Part shown: positions 33,819 through 45,000 of the stretch, piece by piece
Position numbering within the stretch: position 1 is the first letter of the stretch
Layout: the number at the start of each line of letters is the position of its first letter
Source: Chaetomium olivaceum
Lineage: Eukaryota; Ascomycota; Sordariomycetes; Sordariales; Chaetomiaceae
Assembly (NCBI GenBank): GCA_039881045.1
Contig: JAYWVB010000068.1
Location: forward strand, 62,001 to 126,000
DNA: 64,000 bases
Direction: 5' to 3'
Notes under the pieces: generated by a model
The model's database searches: none
Told to the model about the DNA's origin: nothing
What the model saw: the letters and a program-made list of their open reading frames with translations, nothing else
Translations under genes and position numbers: made by a program

Positions 33819-36012
33819 CCCCCAGTATTTTCTTTTCTCACGTTAATGGCTTCAAATATCATACCTGTAGGACAACGTTTGATGATGCTGGATATGGTGG
33901 GTAGAGCAAAAGATAGAACCAATCTTCAACATCGGGATTACAACCGGGACTTGAATAATGCGATGTTCAGTGGTGTTACTGCCCTCACCTTGGGTGTCTT
34001 TGGCCAGTCGAAACCTCACTTGGAAGACACTCTTGGCGAGTGCCCAGCTGCCTGCCGCGCCACAACAGTGGCGGTACATGCATATGCAATGGTCTGTCTA
34101 TCTGCACGTCCACGGCCCCAATTGCCAATGTCTACCAAGCTCCCTGCTTTGTATGTTGTACTGCTGCGCTTCTAAATTCCAGGAATAACAACTTGGAGTT
34201 ATAATGGTAGCCTGGGATAAGAGGGTAATGCCCAAATACCACGAACCAGCAGCGGAGGTTGGGGCACTGCGTTGCACATGGGATAAGCAAACGTCACACT
34301 GGGCTCAGCCGTATGTACAATGCACGCCGATCGTACGGCACAGGGCTTGACTGCGAGGTGCTCAACAAGCTCATTCGACCGATTGATTCCCCACACCGTT
34401 TCCAACCCGAACAGTTGCAGATATTACGGTGATAAGGGTCAAAGCTGGACCGTTGGATTTGGTCTTCACTGCGAGCATTGAAGTACTGTATGCGATTTGG
34501 GGGGGCGTTACGACGCGGAACGGCACGATATTAACCCCAAAATGGTAATGATGGCAAGATCTCAGATTCCACGTATCGTCGTTCCATATTGGCCTCTGCG
34601 GGCTGAGCCCCAGCTGGCACTGCGTTAAGGGCAAGCTGATCGTGGCACCTATTTCTTAGCATGCCCATGCCATGCTCATGTACCTATGCTTTTGACTTGT
34701 CTATGCTACCCCGCGCTTGATGTAGAAATGCTTGTCAGGAGAGAGATAGGCGCGTTGGTTGCAAAGTGCCATTGCGCCAACCTTGGCCTGGAGACTGCCT
34801 TCGTCCGGTTCCTGTGCAACCCCAATCTCCTTGGCAGGGTGCGTGAGCCCTCGGAACTCTGGTTCTCGACGCCCAGGGATAGAAAGTCCTCCACCCCCCT
34901 CGACAAGGCCAGACATTTTATCCGGTTGAGATAGCCACGAAGCGTATACCGCCGCATCGTTCGGAGGAGATGGCTTGGTGTCGTTAGTCCGAGAAACTTG
35001 GCAGTTGTCAAGATTCCTCATCGGGTTTGGGAACGACAGTTACGTACCAAATCCGATGGCGGCTTAAACACCCAGTCTGATACCCAACATTAGTCCCGGA
35101 GGTGGAAGAAGCGCGTCGAACCATGCTTTGTCGCGAATTCGTACACGTCGTACAGCGGATCGACCACAACACAGGCATTAAACGCGCTCGTCATGGTCGT
35201 GAAGAGTCAAGCTCTGGGCCGGAACTTCAAGGATGAAGAAAGACAACATAACCCAGCCCGGGCCCCGCAGCCGGAAATGTGTAGTAAATCGCCTCCTAAA
35301 TCAGATCAGCTCCCACAAGGTTGACTACCACGGGGGTTCTATTGGGAAGCCTGTAAGGCACAGGAGGAGGAGACAGATATCCGGGTAAAGTGTGGTTGCC
35401 AAGGGTATCTTCAACTCATGAACGGGTCCATCAAAAAGTCGGAACGAAGCTCATTCTGCGGTATGTTCTTAATAAAACGCGACCCAAATCTTCTAAACCA
35501 CGCCACATACCGTGCACTTGTTGGATTGGTAATAACACCATCAAAACTCCTCTACACCACCAACCCAACGCTGTGAGGTCCAGCTACAAACATGTAACTC
35601 AATGACATGGCTAGTCAAGATCGAGTTCCCGAGCCCATTGTCATGGTTTGCAGTTCCTGCAGGTTCCCATCGGAGTTGAGAGATCCCCTGCGCCAACCTC
35701 GGGATGTCCTAAGTAAAATCCCACAAAGCCTCCTCAACACGGACAAGTTTTACAGTCCCGGTGCAAAGCATCGTGGTACAATAAACGGTAGGCTGTTTCA
35801 AAGTGCCAGCTAAAAGATCCAAGCCAGTATGATGTTGACTCAGTCACAGTTCGCCATTCCTATTTCCCCAAACAAGACCCCGAGGTACCTCTAACCAGAC
35901 ATCTCTCCATCGCCAAGAAAGGCTTTCTCTTCCTGAACCACCAGATAACATCTTGATCCATCACGGGTATTGGTTCACTCTCCCCCTATGCCAAATCGTG
36001 ACTGTGGTGGGC
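33819..36012. other. Gene-poor 2.2 kb with one possible relict
   Basis: It lies upstream of the AflR-like gene and downstream of the 2OG-oxygenase-like gene. Apart from the weak minus-strand relict listed at 34701-35193, no coding or RNA feature is supported. Confidence 0.45.
34701..35193 (-). pseudogene. Possible gene relict
   Basis: An ATG at about 35193 opens MTSAFNACVVVDPLYDVYEF, which reads like protein, but it meets TAA after 34 codons. In-frame codons after the stop still look coding (CWVSDWVF), and a GTACGT donor follows. Downstream, a frame of about 100 residues (34701-35021) has mixed composition (KPSPPNDAAVYASW). The pieces could be one decayed gene. I do not recognise a family. 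Confidence 0.25.
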
Positions 36013-37721
36013 TTACTCGGTGACCTCAGGCGTCTCGCTGCGCTCGTCGTCTTCGCTGACATCAGACGCCGATGGTTTGCGGAAGTCGGCAATAATAACC
36101 GCTGACGAGTAATACACTTGCATCCCAGGCTCATTGCCGTACTTAGGAAACCATTAGCGTCCCCCATGACCGACCAATCATGCATGTACTTCGAATTCAC
36201 ACTTACAACGAGAAATGCAACTGCAAGTTCCCGAGGGCTTGTCTTCCGCGGATGGTGGTTGAGCCACGTGACATGATCTCGAGTAAACGCTTTATCATCT
36301 CCGTCGACACCCCATTTGTCGTAGGACAGCTTTTCAGGGTTCACGTAGTAATCCCCGCAGCCATCCACGGTAATGGGGCTCCAAATAGAGTTTCCAATGG
36401 TAGCAAGACTTGCATAAGAAGGTTGCGTAACTTGCGTTGGGCTCGTGGACGCGGCTCCGCCTTCGTTCTCGTTCTCCGAGTTTTCCTCCAGATCTTCCCA
36501 GTATAGGTGATCGTCGAGGGCATGTGTCACTTTCACGGAACCCGTGAGACGCTTCAGGGCCTGGTACACGAGCATGTCAAGGCCTTTCAATGTGTGTTGC
36601 AGGGTGTTGGCTGACGCGGATGAAGTGTGCGGATACGAGTGAGTACAAGTGAAGCCCAGCAAACCCCCTACAAACAGTTAGTCAGAAACAAATTGACATC
36701 GAGTGCCCAAGAACCGAGCTAGTGATGGTAGTTACCTCCAGGGAGAAAGTCAGGGCATTGTAGCAGCTTTCGGATTGCCCCGAAAAAGCGGAGAGACTCC
36801 GGTTCGAGAATACTGAGGCCGTCAGCCATCGATGTTGGTTCGAAAGTAGTCCAGTACAGATTGTAAGCCAGAGTCAGCCTGTGTCCACTGGTAACCTCCA
36901 AGACTTCGTGTTCGCAATCAGAGAAAAAGGCACCCCATTGAACGGTTGAGGCACTGTTTGAGGCCCAGTCAAATGTCACCTCACGTCCGCCGTGTCTCAC
37001 TGCCAACTGGCCGCCTTGAATAGTTGATTAGCATGATCGACACGCTGTCCGGAATACTGCGGGGCAGCAACGAAGCTAACCGAAAGAACGAGTGCGTACC
37101 CTGGTATGGATGAGGAAAACACACAACGAGTGATCCCATTTGTTCCTCAGAACGAGGCGTGTCGACATGGGCTTTAAATTTCCCCAAAGGACCGGAATAA
37201 ATCTAGTGCCTGTCAGCAGGGTTCCCAAAGTTCCCGACCGCACAACATACGTTCAAATTGTAGAGCTCTGCTCTGATGCCACGGTGGTCGCCGTGGGTGA
37301 GCGCTTGGGCGATGGCATCAACGACGCCATGTTCGTATGGGTTGAAATTGGTCGAGAACCTGGTTGCATTCATCTTGCCGGCCTTTCGGTACGTTTCATC
37401 AAAGACCGCTTCGCTGCCGACACCGTACGTGGCCGGTTCCGAGTCCGCCAAAAATTTGGCGAACGCCTCCTGAGAGTCTGCATCGGTTTGAACAACTGGC
37501 AACGAGACCTTGTGGCAGTGGTTGATCTCGCCCGAGTCCCAACGCACAACGATGGGGCTTAGCTCGGACGCATTCGATAACGCCTTGGCGATCGTACCGA
37601 GATCAATTTTCCCACCCAAGGCGAAAACACTCTTGCCCGCTTGGTCGGCGAGGGCGTGAGAGACCGTCTCAAGAAGCGAGTTTATCTCGCCGTCGGCGCT
37701 TTCATGGCGTGCAGATTCCAT
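36013..37721 (-). CDS. 2-oxoglutarate/Fe(II)-dependent oxygenase-like protein
   Basis: Five exons (37251-37721, 37100-37202, 36736-37014, 36207-36667, 36013-36141) give 480 residues. The central core is a Fe(II)/2OG fold: HVD (residues 169-171) in FKAHVDTPR, a GGQLAVRHGG turn and the distal His227 in SDCEHEVLEVTSGHR, giving the HxD...H metal triad. GSLVVCFP precedes the GGQL turn. The C-terminal 200 residues are specific to this fungal family and end in an acidic tail. Prolyl-hydroxylase-like activity is possible, but the substrate is not known. There is no signal peptide. Four introns of 48-98 nt all have consensus ends. Confidence 0.9.
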
Positions 37722-38439
37722 GTTGGTACACGAAGTTGAAACTTGAGAGAAGCAAGAATTTAATTCCTGCGCGAAAATCGATGTTGTGGTGGAGGGAGAG
37801 GTGCAGAGTCACTTGGGGAAGGTGATGCTCTCCCGGGACAACGCCTAAAGCGACTTCCTTTTAAGAAGAGCCCCGACATAACCCAACGGCGGAGCGTTCG
37901 TGTGATGCAAAGCGAGTTGAGCTGTTTTGCGCATGGCTGCCTAACCAGAGTTCGAACCTCTCTGTCGTTTATCGGCTAAACCAATCAATGTCTTTTGATG
38001 GAGGTTGTTGGTTGGCGAAGATACAACACCGCCTTGGCTGCCTGTTGGTCCCACGGCTTCAGACCCCATACACCGTCTGATTTCGACGATCAACTCCCCG
38101 AGTTTTTGTGAAGGGCGGGTTGGGACTGGAGGTGTGGAAAGTTGTCTGTCTCACAAGAACTTGCCAGCTCAAGTTAACTCCAGGCAGCCATGCCAGGGTG
38201 GGTGTCAGGGTGGGAGAACTGGGCTCCATCCAGTCCACCGCAACAAATCAGCTTTCAAATGCTGTGAAAAGATCGTCGAGACAAAGCAGCCATGTGTTAT
38301 GAGCAAACAAAATTAATATTAGGTACTCAGCATCTAGGATAACATTATGCCCGTTGATGAACACCCGACCCGGACCACCCGGGTTCCTCAATCCCGTTTC
38401 CAACTTGACCTATTCGCACTTTTTCTCCGGAGCGAACTT
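37722..38439. other. Intergenic, 720 bp
   Basis: It holds the promoter of the oxygenase-like gene and the 3' flank of the small secreted gene. A TTCGAA palindrome at about 37951 resembles a tRNA T-loop, but no cloverleaf forms around it. Confidence 0.5.
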
Positions 38440-38892
38440 CTAAGCCAAGGTCTGGGGAGCGTAGCTCTTGTCGGGAGTGACAGCCTCGCCGTTCACGAGC
38501 TCGTGGTCGGCGTACGAGGGCCAGGTGATGAGACGGCTGTCCCAATCAATAAGCGACCAGGTGGTGAACCCGTTCCCGACGCCCCATTGGCCACTCCAGT
38601 TGGAGCTCAGGGTGTAGGGGCCGCACTTGATGTTGGTTGTGGAAGCTTGGCTGGCGGGCGCCCCAGTGACGGTGTAGGAACAGTCGGTGACGGGAGCGGT
38701 TTGCGTGTTGATCCCGAATGAGATGTCGCACGAGGTGTCATCCTCATTGCAGGTCCGGGTGAAAGACTCGATCGTCCATTGGGGGACATCCGCCATCGCA
38801 GAGACAGCGCCGGAGCGCGAGTTGAGAGCCGGGGCAGCGAAAGCTGTGCTAGCACCGGCAACGAGGCCGAGGAAGACAGTGTTGAAATGCAT
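38440..38892 (-). CDS. Small secreted protein
   Basis: A single exon from the ATG at 38892 gives 150 residues. The signal peptide is clear (MHFNTVFLGLVAGASTAFA, cleavage before APALN). The mature domain has four cysteines (RTCNEDD, TSCDISF, TDCSY, IKCGPY) that probably form two disulfides. It has a beta-rich pattern with conserved-looking Trp residues (PQWTIESF, SNWSGQWGVGNGFTTWSLIDW). It resembles a family of fungal small secreted proteins of unknown function. Expression cannot be judged from sequence. Confidence 0.85.
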   Translation of the reverse strand: MHFNTVFLGLVAGASTAFAAPALNSRSGAVSAMADVPQWTIESFTRTCNEDDTSCDISFGINTQTAPVTDCSYTVTGAPASQASTTNIKCGPYTLSSNWSGQWGVGNGFTTWSLIDWDSRLITWPSYADHELVNGEAVTPDKSYAPQTLA

Positions 38893-40267
38893 GATAGTTG
38901 AGGGGTGGTTTTGTTTGTGTTCCGGTAGTCAATGACGGTAGGTGGTTGACGATGTTAAGAGTGATGGTCTGACCTAGGAATCTTTTTGCTAAGGGCATTG
39001 CTCTCGCTTTATATAGCCCGGACCCAACCCCCTTGCCCTCACCGATCCATCATAAAGTTCGATTCTCCCCGCAGCCCGCCCAGCTTGTTGGCGGATTCGC
39101 TGATGCAATGGATTCAGGCTGTGGGCTGCGTGTTTGGTGAGGATGCCACGTTACTTCGTATTGTTGAGGAGGAGCTCGGCTGGCTTCCTGTGAGATGCCG
39201 TCAGATCTCGTATTAACATGCGGGACGAAATGATCGGCAGAGAGCATGGGGCGGAGAACCAGAGTGGCGGGGTGCGATGTTGCACTGAGCCCCAGAAGCG
39301 GCATTGAGACTCCATATCCCCAAAATAACCATGCTGGGGCCATGGCATTCTTCCGGGTTCAGAGAAGCCGAACAGCGCAGAGACGCAGAGGGCCGAGAGC
39401 GAATCAGGCCAAGCGCGATCTGGCCGGCAATCGTCGACCCCTGCAAAACCGTTCTCTCTGCGGAACGCTTCGCCGGCTCACCGGCTCCGCAAACAACGAG
39501 GGCCGGCAGCACCGGGTGGGGCCGGTCAATGTCAATTCGGGTTCTCTGCCGGGCATTGCTCGGTTCGTTGGGGCGAGACCAGCCTGGCCGTCCTTCGCTG
39601 GAATCCTCGGGAGGGTTTAGGGGGTTGGTTGACTGTTGACGTTTGTCGTCTTGATTTGGTGCCCCCTGTGTAGAGTAAGTAGGCACCCAAACATGTACAG
39701 CTTGGAGCCTCATGGTTGATTTTACTCAAGAGACGAGGGTATAGTTTTGTTGATACATAGCTGAGAGGACCGAAAGGAGAGGGTTGACCTCAGCTCGCTA
39801 TTCATGGCCGTGGTTTCGAGCTTTTATTTGAGAATGATGGGATGCCGCCAAGTAAATTGCGATGTCGTTTGGCTGTCTACGGTGTACTGTGTGTGTACAG
39901 GTGTAGTTTGCTTCGATCATGGGTGGGTCAATCATAACCGAATCCGAGTCAGTTCTGGCGCGTAACGGACCCAGTGTCGAGTCCTCCGAGACGGGGTTCC
40001 TAACACTCTCTAGTATGATGAGTACGGTATGTTTAGCATCGAGAACGAGGCTCCATGAAGCATAACAGGATTTGAGCAACGGCGCGTCCAATGCGTCCTT
40101 TGCATTGCAAAGCGAACACAAATCCAAATCAAGGATAGTCGAGCCTTCAAATTCCACTTCGGCCCGAGCCCCACTCTTCTAACCTCGGCACCCGGTTCGA
40201 ACGCGAGTTTCTCCTAAAGACTCGGAAAGGCCACATCTTCTCGGCATCAACCAAAATACGCGACAAA
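38893..40267. other. Intergenic, 1.4 kb, divergent promoters
   Basis: It lies between the divergent small secreted and alpha/beta hydrolase genes. A TATATAG element occurs at about 39011, some 120 bp upstream of the secreted-protein start, but reads on the other strand. Frames around 39213-39713 overlap each other on both strands and look like chance GC-rich frames. Confidence 0.45.
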
Positions 40268-41531
40268 ATGGACACGAAGAATCCTTCCGACGCGACTGGG
40301 GAGTTGTCTACATGGGACCGTGTGGCCCTGCTTGGGCTGTTCCCGCTGTTCGGTAACTCCAATTCCTACCTAACTCAGAGCCTGTGATACCAATGGTTAC
40401 TTCACATGCTAATTCTTTTCAGTTGTCCGACTGCTTGCTTTCTTCACCTTCCGCAAGACTCCTAGCCTTCACTGGCGCCAAAGTCTTGCGCTCGCGTTCT
40501 TACAAGCCCAGAGGGCCAGTTTCCCAACCCGCTACCTCCGCTGGTTGGTCCGACGAGTCTCAACTGGCGAGGCAATCGTTCGATATGCTGCCAAACAGGG
40601 CATCCCGCATAAGGCCATCACTCTCGATGCCGCCACCGCCGTTCATGACGCCACCCAGGGTGAAATACCCGCCCCAACCCTCCACTTTCTCACGCCCACC
40701 TCGGTTAACGATGACGGAAGCGGCCCGACGCTCCTCTATTTCCACGGGGGAGGCTTCGTCAACCCACTGCGCGGCCCAGCCCACATGCCCTTCATCATGC
40801 GGTGCGCCACAGCCTGCGGGGCTAAGCAGGCCGTTATTCTCGAGTACTCACTTGCCCCGGAACACCCCTACCCGGCGCAGCTAGTCCAATGCATCGCGGC
40901 ACTTCAGTATCTTCTCGATGAGACGAGCCTGCGGCCTGGCGAACTCGTGCTGGGAGGGGACAGCGCGGGCGGTCAGCTTGTGGGAGCGCTACTCGCCCAT
41001 GTAGTACAGCCGTCACCCTATGCGGCCCCGGTAAACCTTGACGGCAAGTTCCGGGCTGCCTTGTTCGTGAGCCCATTTGTGAGGCTGCCACCAAAAGCGG
41101 GGAACTTTGAATCTTGGGAGGCCAACGGTCGGAAGGACTACCTCGATCGACCACAGGTGGATGATTTTATGGCGGCGTTCAAGGGGAAAGATGACGAGAT
41201 ATGGACAAATCTGTGCGGCTCTAAAGGGTCAGGCGATGTGTGGAGTCGTGTCTTTGCCCGGAGTCCTCACGGGTTGGTCCACAAGGTAATGATCACCGCC
41301 GGCACGGCTGAGATTTTGCTGGATTGCTGTCGCGTATTTGCGGAGGCCCATGTCAAAGCAGAGACAGTGGCTGCCAGCCGGGACACGGACTACAGGGAGT
41401 TCGAGGGCAAGGATATGGTTCTGGCAGAGTGCGAAGGCGAAGTTCACGTCCAAGTCGCCTTGGATTCGGCGGTGGGATATAATAAGGGGTCCATGGAGCG
41501 AGCTATCATGTCGTGGCTGGCAAGCCTCTAG
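40268..41531 (+). CDS. Alpha/beta hydrolase (fold-3, hormone-sensitive-lipase type)
   Basis: Two exons (40268-40352, 40423-41531) give 397 residues. A hydrophobic segment near residues 19-38 may anchor it to a membrane. The oxyanion-hole motif HGGGF is at 136-140 and the nucleophile Ser209 is in GDSAGG. The catalytic Asp and His should lie in the C-terminal third (the His in EGEVHVQ is a candidate). The family hydrolyses esters of short to medium acyl chains and includes sterol and xenobiotic esterases. The gene converges on the large Zn2Cys6 gene, with about 100 bp between stops. Confidence 0.92.
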
Positions 41532-41634
41532 CCCTGCAACCGGCTGTGGGACCAAACTTTCACTACCCCAAACCCCCTCACCCATACTTCAATCATGTAG
41601 TGTCCTTTCCCACTAGCGTTCCGGACAAAGGGCC

Positions 41635-44259
41635 TCAACCGGTTGCCCAGCCACCTCCTTCCGGAAAACCGTCCTCCAAAATGTTAATCATCTGCTCGTT
41701 GTTGTAAAACCAATCCTCGAGCTGGGTCCCGTTTCCCATCCAGATCATTGGATTAACACCCCTCTGGAAGGCGGCATCGCTGCTGTCTGTGGCTCCCCCA
41801 GCTGAATATGCCGCTTCCTGGAACCCAGACACCGGCTGGGATGGAAACCCTAGGGCGGCCAGACAGTTGTCTACCGTGCTCGCCTGTTGGTCATCTTTGC
41901 CAACTCTCGTCTGGAAGTCCAGGTACTGTGACGCAACACTGTGAAGGACGTGAAACAAGCGATGGAGTCTGTCTACCGCCTCTGAAACGGCCGTGTGTGG
42001 CTGCAAAGAGGCGACAAAGGCTTCAAGCCGAGCGAGATCTGTTCTATCTCTAGCCTCGATTACTTGACAGAAGAGGACTATGAATGGGACGAAAGGGGCG
42101 AAAAGGATCGTCCTAGTGCATCATTAGTAGGTACGTACATTTGTTTATCGCTTGAAGGCGTATAAGTACATACCAATTCATGTACGTTGAAAAGAACCCG
42201 ACAGCATTAGTTTCCACCACGGCCATGCACTCCTGGTGGCGGCTGAGCGTTTCCCTAGCGGTCTGGATACACTGGTCCGTGAAGGTCGTCGGGGAGCCAG
42301 GCGGGTTGGGAACGGCTCGGTGGATGAGAGTTCGAGTCGACAGCCGGAGGACAAGGTCTGACAAGACAAAGAAGTCGGTTGTGTCATCGCCAGCTGTTGC
42401 TCGAGAAAACTGGTCCCAGTTTGCCTACAGAAGTGAAGTTAGTGGAGGTTATTCGACCTGCAGTGTTCGAGTATCCTCACCGTCACGTCCTGAGTCAAAG
42501 TATCGAGTTCTCCTAGTCGATCTAGCAACAACTGTACGCGGGATTTCCGGATTTCGTCTGGCTGGGCAATAGCGTCGGGGCAATATAGCAGTTCATAGAT
42601 CTGGCCTTGAATCCTCGAGGCGATGACCCACAGGCCAAAGAAGCATGCGATTGGAAAGTCACCAGGGCGTGGGGACCCGTGGTCCTCCGGCTCGGGCACG
42701 GTGACATCGTAATCTTGTATCGTCGATGACCGCCCCAAGCGAAGTGCGAGGCCCTTGTCGATAGTGTACACACCCCAGAAGAGGAACTGCTTACACTGGG
42801 CGCTCTCCGGGGACTCGTGGACGTATGTCGTACTCCTGTGATAGCCGAGAGACTGGCACAACTCGGATGCTTTTGACGACAGGATCCATGCCAAAGACGG
42901 TTTGGCAAGCTCGATGGCGTAATAGGCCTAATTGACGTGTTAGTCAGGGAACAGTGAGGGATCGTATTGTCACGCATTATCAGTACCCCAAAGGAGAGGG
43001 CGATGATGACATCGTCGGTTGCTGGTAGATGTAAAGGTAGATTCGATAAAGCCGTCTCGGAGTTCACACTGCAAATGTGGGACAAACGGTAGTATTCCTC
43101 TTCCTTTTCCGGCAGTAGGGAGCCGTATGCACGAAACAAGAAATGCAGGGTGATGTTCACGATGAGAAACTGGGCCGCGTTATATTCCTCGGCCATGTGA
43201 ACGGCAACACATAATTCTGGGAATCGATCCATGCCGAACAGCTGGAAAAACCAGGCCACACCGAGTTGTTTGTTCGCTAGAACCTCGGGCGAAAAGAGGT
43301 TAGCATTGCCTATGGCGACTTGGGGGTGTTACCAACATCTAGCAATCTTGAGGACTTGTAAAGTCGCATCTATCGGGGGAAGTTCGCACCCCTCGAGCGC
43401 CGCCGGCCTTGAAGATTGAGCATTCGGATACTTCATTTCATGAGCTGCCGGTTGCTTTTTCAAGGTTTCGACCATGTGGCGGAGAGCTTCTATCCTTTCA
43501 CGCATCTCGGGCCTGGAATCTTGGCTCGCGACCTTCTGGAAAAGCTCATTGGCGAAGACCGACTGAGCCGTCAAGGAAGATTCCCCTTCGACCATGGACC
43601 CGGTGACCTGGGTGTGGTTGCTATAGCCACCATGACTGGATGGGCTGGAGGAAGCAACTGTGTTTGCGGTCGATGCTGCCGGTGCTTTTGCCGGCACTGT
43701 AAGCACTGGTGATGCCTGGGACCGTTGGGTATTAAGCTCTTCGAGAAGCCGAACGACACCGTCCAGGCGACGGTCGATGAGATCAATCTTCTTTTCACTA
43801 GACGATCGGGTCACTATGTGTAAGACCCCGGCGGCCATATCACCACCCTGTGTTTCGAGACTCAGCTCAACAGAGGCGGGAGAGTCAAGACTTACTACTG
43901 GTGGGTCAACAGAATCCTGCTTCGTTTCTCTCGTGGCTTGTTTCCGGAGTGAGTGCACTCTATCCTGGCATGCAAGCAGTGGGCACAAGGAGACTCTCTG
44001 TTGCAGCGGATCTAATGACCCAAATTTTCAGCTTAACTCAATAACATGATGACGAGCAAACCTACCTTGCGTGCCCGGCATGCATCACACTGCAGATTAG
44101 TGAAGTTAGTCAGTCTTGCTCTTCCACGTTGTCTTGGCACGCACGTCGAAGAAGGCGGGAACTTGGGAAGGGTGGACTTGCAGCCCTCGGGACAGGGGTC
44201 TGAGAAGGGCCCGCGAGGGGCGGCGACTGCGACTCGGCTCCGTCTGTTGCGTCCTCCAT
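41635..44259 (-). CDS. Large Zn2Cys6 transcription factor
   Basis: Eight exons (44128-44259, 44066-44089, 43896-44011, 43337-43797, 42987-43276, 42481-42927, 42174-42424, 41635-42112) give 732 residues. Exon 2 is only 24 nt and encodes CDACRARK, the first half of the zinc cluster; exon 3 adds IRCNRESPCAHC. After it comes QYEKKIDLIDRRLDGV, the usual linker helix, then the fungal-specific domain, with ASELCQSLGYHR and IDKGLALRLGRSS as recognisable blocks. The chosen ATG (44259) has an ACAATGG context; in-frame ATGs upstream are possible. The donor after exon 4 (GTTGGT) is the least standard. A nuclear regulator; the flanking hydrolase and divergent ABC transporter are possible targets. Confidence 0.88.
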
Positions 44260-45000
44260 TGTGAGAGGTGCAGGACCACTGCTCAAACCCGGCATATCGG
44301 CCGATTCGGGGTTATCTGAGAGGGCCGCAGTCAACTCGGGGGCCGACTTGCTACTCGGAACCCAGCACTCGTCAGTGCCGTGCGGCTCGAAGGGAAAGAG
44401 ACGGACGGAGAGAGGAAAACGGATCCCGCGGAACGCGCGGGGTCCGGCTCGGTCAAAAAGCCCGCAGTCGCCGCGCACCTGGAATCGACGCTCGAGCCTC
44501 AATTGTGGGGCCGAACAAGGGATTGCTTCACGGTTGGAAGTCCGTGATCGTGAATAATTGCGAGAGGACCTTGGCTTCATCTACCACAAGGCATGGCTTG
44601 CTTTCCGGCGAATGACTCATGAACCACACGTTGAGGTGGTTTGTGACGGCCGGCAGGCAATCCCTGGCGTATCATCAGCTCAAAGTCGCAGCTGCTGCAG
44701 CAACAGCACACACCGAGCCGCCCTCGGCGTCGAAATCGGGTCAACTCCTTGCCCGGCGTGCCCAGTTCCTCACCACCCATACCAAAGCCTACGCGTCCCG
44801 AAGCGATGGCACACTTGGCGCCAAGCATACTGGACTGGCTGTTTAATCTGAAGCGAAGCATTCGATCCACTAAAAAGTTGAAACCTTGCGGCGTGCTACA
44901 CAGTATATAGGATCACTTGGTTCACTTCTTTCATCCTCGCTTGGTGCAGGCGAGAACGTCCACTTCTATTTCCACATATCGGTACTGCAATCCTCCAATT
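44260..45000. other. Divergent promoter between the large Zn2Cys6 gene and the ABC exporter
   Basis: About 740 bp between start codons. A TATATAG element at about 44904, roughly 97 bp before the ABC start codon, is a plausible TATA box. No regulator site is claimed. Confidence 0.5.

Noticed and set aside
37940..37985. TTCGAA palindrome resembling a tRNA T-loop
   Set aside because: No matching acceptor, D or anticodon stems could be paired on either strand; the T-stem itself has a mismatch.
39213..39713. Overlapping frames on both strands
   Set aside because: Similar-length frames overlap each other in GC-rich DNA, and none has a convincing start or domain.
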